This document shows positions 62,226 through 64,000 of a stretch of DNA of 64,000 bases, piece after piece. Origin of the DNA: Rhizobium sp. TH135. GTDB taxonomy: Bacteria > Pseudomonadota > Alphaproteobacteria > Rhizobiales > Rhizobiaceae. The position numbers and the translations under genes are program-made. The notes beneath the pieces were generated by a model. The model worked only from the letters and a program-made list of their open reading frames with translations, made no database searches and was not told the origin of the DNA. Position 1 is the stretch's first letter. Each line of letters starts with the position of its first letter. Location: the NCBI RefSeq assembly GCF_002855515.1, contig NZ_PKRP01000001.1, forward strand, positions 558,001-622,000. Direction: 5' to 3'.

Positions 62226-63722
62226 ATGACCGAACAGACCACCGAAACCGCCCTCTCCTCCGACCCGACGGAAGTCCGCCGCCAGAAGCTCGCGCTGCTG
62301 CGCGAACAGGTCGGCGACGTCTATCCGGCGCATTTCCACCGCACGATGACCAATGCGGAATTTGCCGAGAAATACGCAGGGTTGGAACTGGACGAGACGT
62401 CTGACGACATCATCACTGTAGCCGGCCGCGTTTATTCATCGCGCAATTCCGGCATGTTCATGGACATCCATGACGCCTCGGGCAAGATCCAGATCTTCTC
62501 CCACAAGGACACGACGCCGGAACAAGCCCGCGCGCTGCTGCCGATGATCGACCTCGGCGACATCATCGGCGTCAAGGGCCAGGTCCGTCGCACCAAGCGC
62601 GGCGAACTGACCATCAACGCCCATGAAATCACCATGCTGACCAAGACGCTTCTCCCCATGCCGGAGAAGTATCATGGCCTCGCCGACATCGAGCTGCGCT
62701 ACCGCAAGCGCCACCTCGACATCCTCACCAATGAGGAATCCAAGCTCCGCTTCCAGCAGCGCTCGAAGATCGTCTCCGGCATCCGCCGCTTCCTCGAGGG
62801 CGAAGGCTTCCTCGAAGTCGAGACGCCGATGCTGCAGACCGTCTATGGCGGCGCGACCGCCGAGCCGTTCAAGACGCACCACAACACGCTGAAGATGGAC
62901 ATGTATCTGCGCATCGCGCCGGAACTGTTCCTCAAGCGTACGCTGGTATCGGGCCTTGCCGACAAGGTGTTCGAGGTCAACCGCAACTTCCGCAACGAAG
63001 GTGTGTCGACCCGCCACAATCCCGAATTCACCATGATGGAATGCTACTGGGCCTATGCCGATTACGAGGACATGATGGGCCTCGTCGAGCGCATGTTCGA
63101 GACGCTCGCGATCGGCATCCACGGCACGACCGACCTTACCTTCGGTGACAAGCAGCTTTCCTTCAAGGGCCCGTTCAAGCGCGTGCCCATGCCCGACGCC
63201 GTCAAGGAAGCAACAGGCATCGACTTCCTGGCCATGAAAACCGACGAGGAAGCCCGCATCGCCGCGAAGGCCGCAGGTTTTGCCGTCGAGAAGGACTGGA
63301 CATGGGGCGAATGCCTCGCCTTCATCTTCGAGGAAAAGGTCGAGGGCACGCTGATCCAGCCGTCGCACGTTACGCATTTCCCCAAGGACATCTCGCCCTT
63401 TGCCAAGGAAGTGCCGGGCGAACCGCGCCTCGTCGAGCGTTTCGAGACCTATTGCAACGCCTGGGAAGTCGGCAACGCCTTCTCTGAACTGAACGACCCG
63501 GAAGAGCAGCGCAAGCGCATGGTCGAGCAGCTCGAACAGGCCCATTCGCGCGGCGAAAAGGACAAGCAGCTCGACGACGAGTTCCTCGATGCGATCGACC
63601 AGGGCATGCCGCCCGCCGGCGGCCTCGGCATCGGCGTCGACCGCCTGATCATGCTGTTGACCAACGCCCCGTCGATCCGCGACGTCATCCTCTTCCCGGC
63701 GCGCCGCAACCGCAACGACTGA
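62226..63722 (+). CDS. lysS: Lysyl-tRNA synthetase, class II
   Basis: The 498-residue class II enzyme has an N-terminal OB-fold (VAGRVYSSRNSGMFMDIHDASGKIQIF), motif 1 near FLEVETPMLQ, motif 2 FEVNRNFRNEGVSTRHNPEFT and motif 3 GGLGIGVDRLIMLLTNAPSIRDVI. All active-site regions are intact. It charges tRNA(Lys). ATG 62226 follows CACAGGAACCACGCG. A terminator-like hairpin follows at 63743-63776. Confidence 0.97.
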   Translation: MTEQTTETALSSDPTEVRRQKLALLREQVGDVYPAHFHRTMTNAEFAEKYAGLELDETSDDIITVAGRVYSSRNSGMFMDIHDASGKIQIFSHKDTTPEQARALLPMIDLGDIIGVKGQVRRTKRGELTINAHEITMLTKTLLPMPEKYHGLADIELRYRKRHLDILTNEESKLRFQQRSKIVSGIRRFLEGEGFLEVETPMLQTVYGGATAEPFKTHHNTLKMDMYLRIAPELFLKRTLVSGLADKVFEVNRNFRNEGVSTRHNPEFTMMECYWAYADYEDMMGLVERMFETLAIGIHGTTDLTFGDKQLSFKGPFKRVPMPDAVKEATGIDFLAMKTDEEARIAAKAAGFAVEKDWTWGECLAFIFEEKVEGTLIQPSHVTHFPKDISPFAKEVPGEPRLVERFETYCNAWEVGNAFSELNDPEEQRKRMVEQLEQAHSRGEKDKQLDDEFLDAIDQGMPPAGGLGIGVDRLIMLLTNAPSIRDVILFPARRNRND

Positions 63723-63742
63723 GCGAATATAACCATCACATG

Positions 63743-63776
63743 CAAAAGCCCCGGCCTCTAAGGACCGGGACTTTTG
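63743..63776. terminator. Terminator after lysS
   Basis: CAAAAGCCCCGG ... CCGGGACTTTTG hairpin with one mismatch, in both orientations T-rich on one side, serving lysS and the minus-strand gene at the right edge. Confidence 0.75.
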
Positions 63777-63826
63777 TGTTTCTTGGCCGTGAGTTGCAGC
63801 GCGTGGTGCTCAGGCAATCTCAGCGA

Positions 63827-64000
63827 TCAGTGATCGGCCTTGGCATGCTCGTCGGCTTTGGGCTTGGCCTTGGGCGGCAGGATTGCTTCGTCTTCCGCGG
63901 GTGGATGGGCCTCGGTCGCAGCGCCATGCTCTTCCGGCTTGGGTGCCGGCGCGGCAGCTCCCGCACCCTGTGGTGCGATCGGCTGTGCCCGCATCTTCTC
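63827..64000 (-). CDS. C-terminus of an unidentified protein with Pro/Ala/Lys-rich tail (5' end missing)
   Basis: The frame enters from the right edge and ends at 63827, giving 57 residues: a low-complexity tail rich in Pro, Ala, Lys and Glu (QPIAPQGAGAAAPAPKPEE, PPAEDEAILPPKAKPKADE, ending HAKADH). No domain can be named from this fragment. Confidence 0.6.
   Translation of the reverse strand, partial: EKMRAQPIAPQGAGAAAPAPKPEEHGAATEAHPPAEDEAILPPKAKPKADEHAKADH

Overview
The window reads as a chromosomal segment of a GC-rich alphaproteobacterium of the order Hyphomicrobiales, most likely Rhizobiaceae (Rhizobium/Agrobacterium-like). The reasons are the gene families present (Omp25/31-like beta-barrel, TakP-like TRAP system, ornithine decarboxylase with a long speF-like leader, xylA/xylB with a LacI regulator, adjacent gltX and lysS), three copies of a palindromic repeat of the rhizobial RIME type (about 37.8, 50.9 and 62.1 kb), and many strong GGAGG ribosome binding sites. 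I see no rRNA, tRNA, CRISPR array, prophage or insertion sequence. The only obvious selfish-type element is a small VapBC-like toxin-antitoxin pair at 10.4-11.0 kb.

Layout. 1-6 kb: a c-di-GMP turnover protein cut by the left edge, then a TRAP transporter whose two permeases converge on their TakP-like binding protein across back-to-back terminators. 6-11 kb: Inh-like inhibitor, 2-hydroxyacid dehydrogenase, LacI and MarR regulators, creatininase-family hydrolase, toxin-antitoxin. 11-13.3 kb: a COG0523/CobW metallochaperone with a His-rich loop and a WD40 partner, behind a promoter carrying a Zur-like inverted repeat. 13.6-17.2 kb: chemoreceptor and two outer-membrane barrels, the OmpW one with a perfect FNR/FixK half-site pair. 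17.5-19.7 kb: GNAT and ornithine decarboxylase with a structured leader. 19.8-26.8 kb: LysR, DUF1007 plus NicO nickel/cobalt exporter, two small cell-surface/acetyltransferase genes, TerB-like protein, KDPG aldolase, CYTH and CHAD proteins. 26.8-31.4 kb: a tightly overlapped peptide/nickel-type ABC operon with a second Zur-like repeat at its promoter. 31.6-36.2 kb: tRNA hydroxylase TrhO, GGDEF-EAL protein, nitroreductase/HxlR divergent pair.

36.2-53.6 kb is a carbohydrate region: GH1 beta-glucosidase, Gfo/Idh oxidoreductase, xylose-isomerase-like epimerase, a ribose-type ABC transporter and its divergent LacI regulator with two perfect operators 21 bp apart, then (after a LAS-type peptidase, a Gre factor, an aldo-keto reductase and a LysR) xylA, xylB and another LacI regulator with a 10-bp inverted repeat upstream. 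53.7-57.4 kb is an EmrAB-type efflux pump with a divergent TetR regulator and a palindromic operator. 57.5-64 kb holds TerC and SLC13-type membrane proteins, an unassigned structured intergenic region, gltX and lysS.

No single locus is clearly a new system. The signals I rate most worth following are regulatory: a shared inverted-repeat operator linking the CobW chaperone to an uncharacterised peptide/nickel-type importer (inferred zinc-responsive), the decarboxylase leader RNA, the unassigned structured RNA upstream of gltX, and a membrane-anchored protein with cryptic LAS metallopeptidase motifs.
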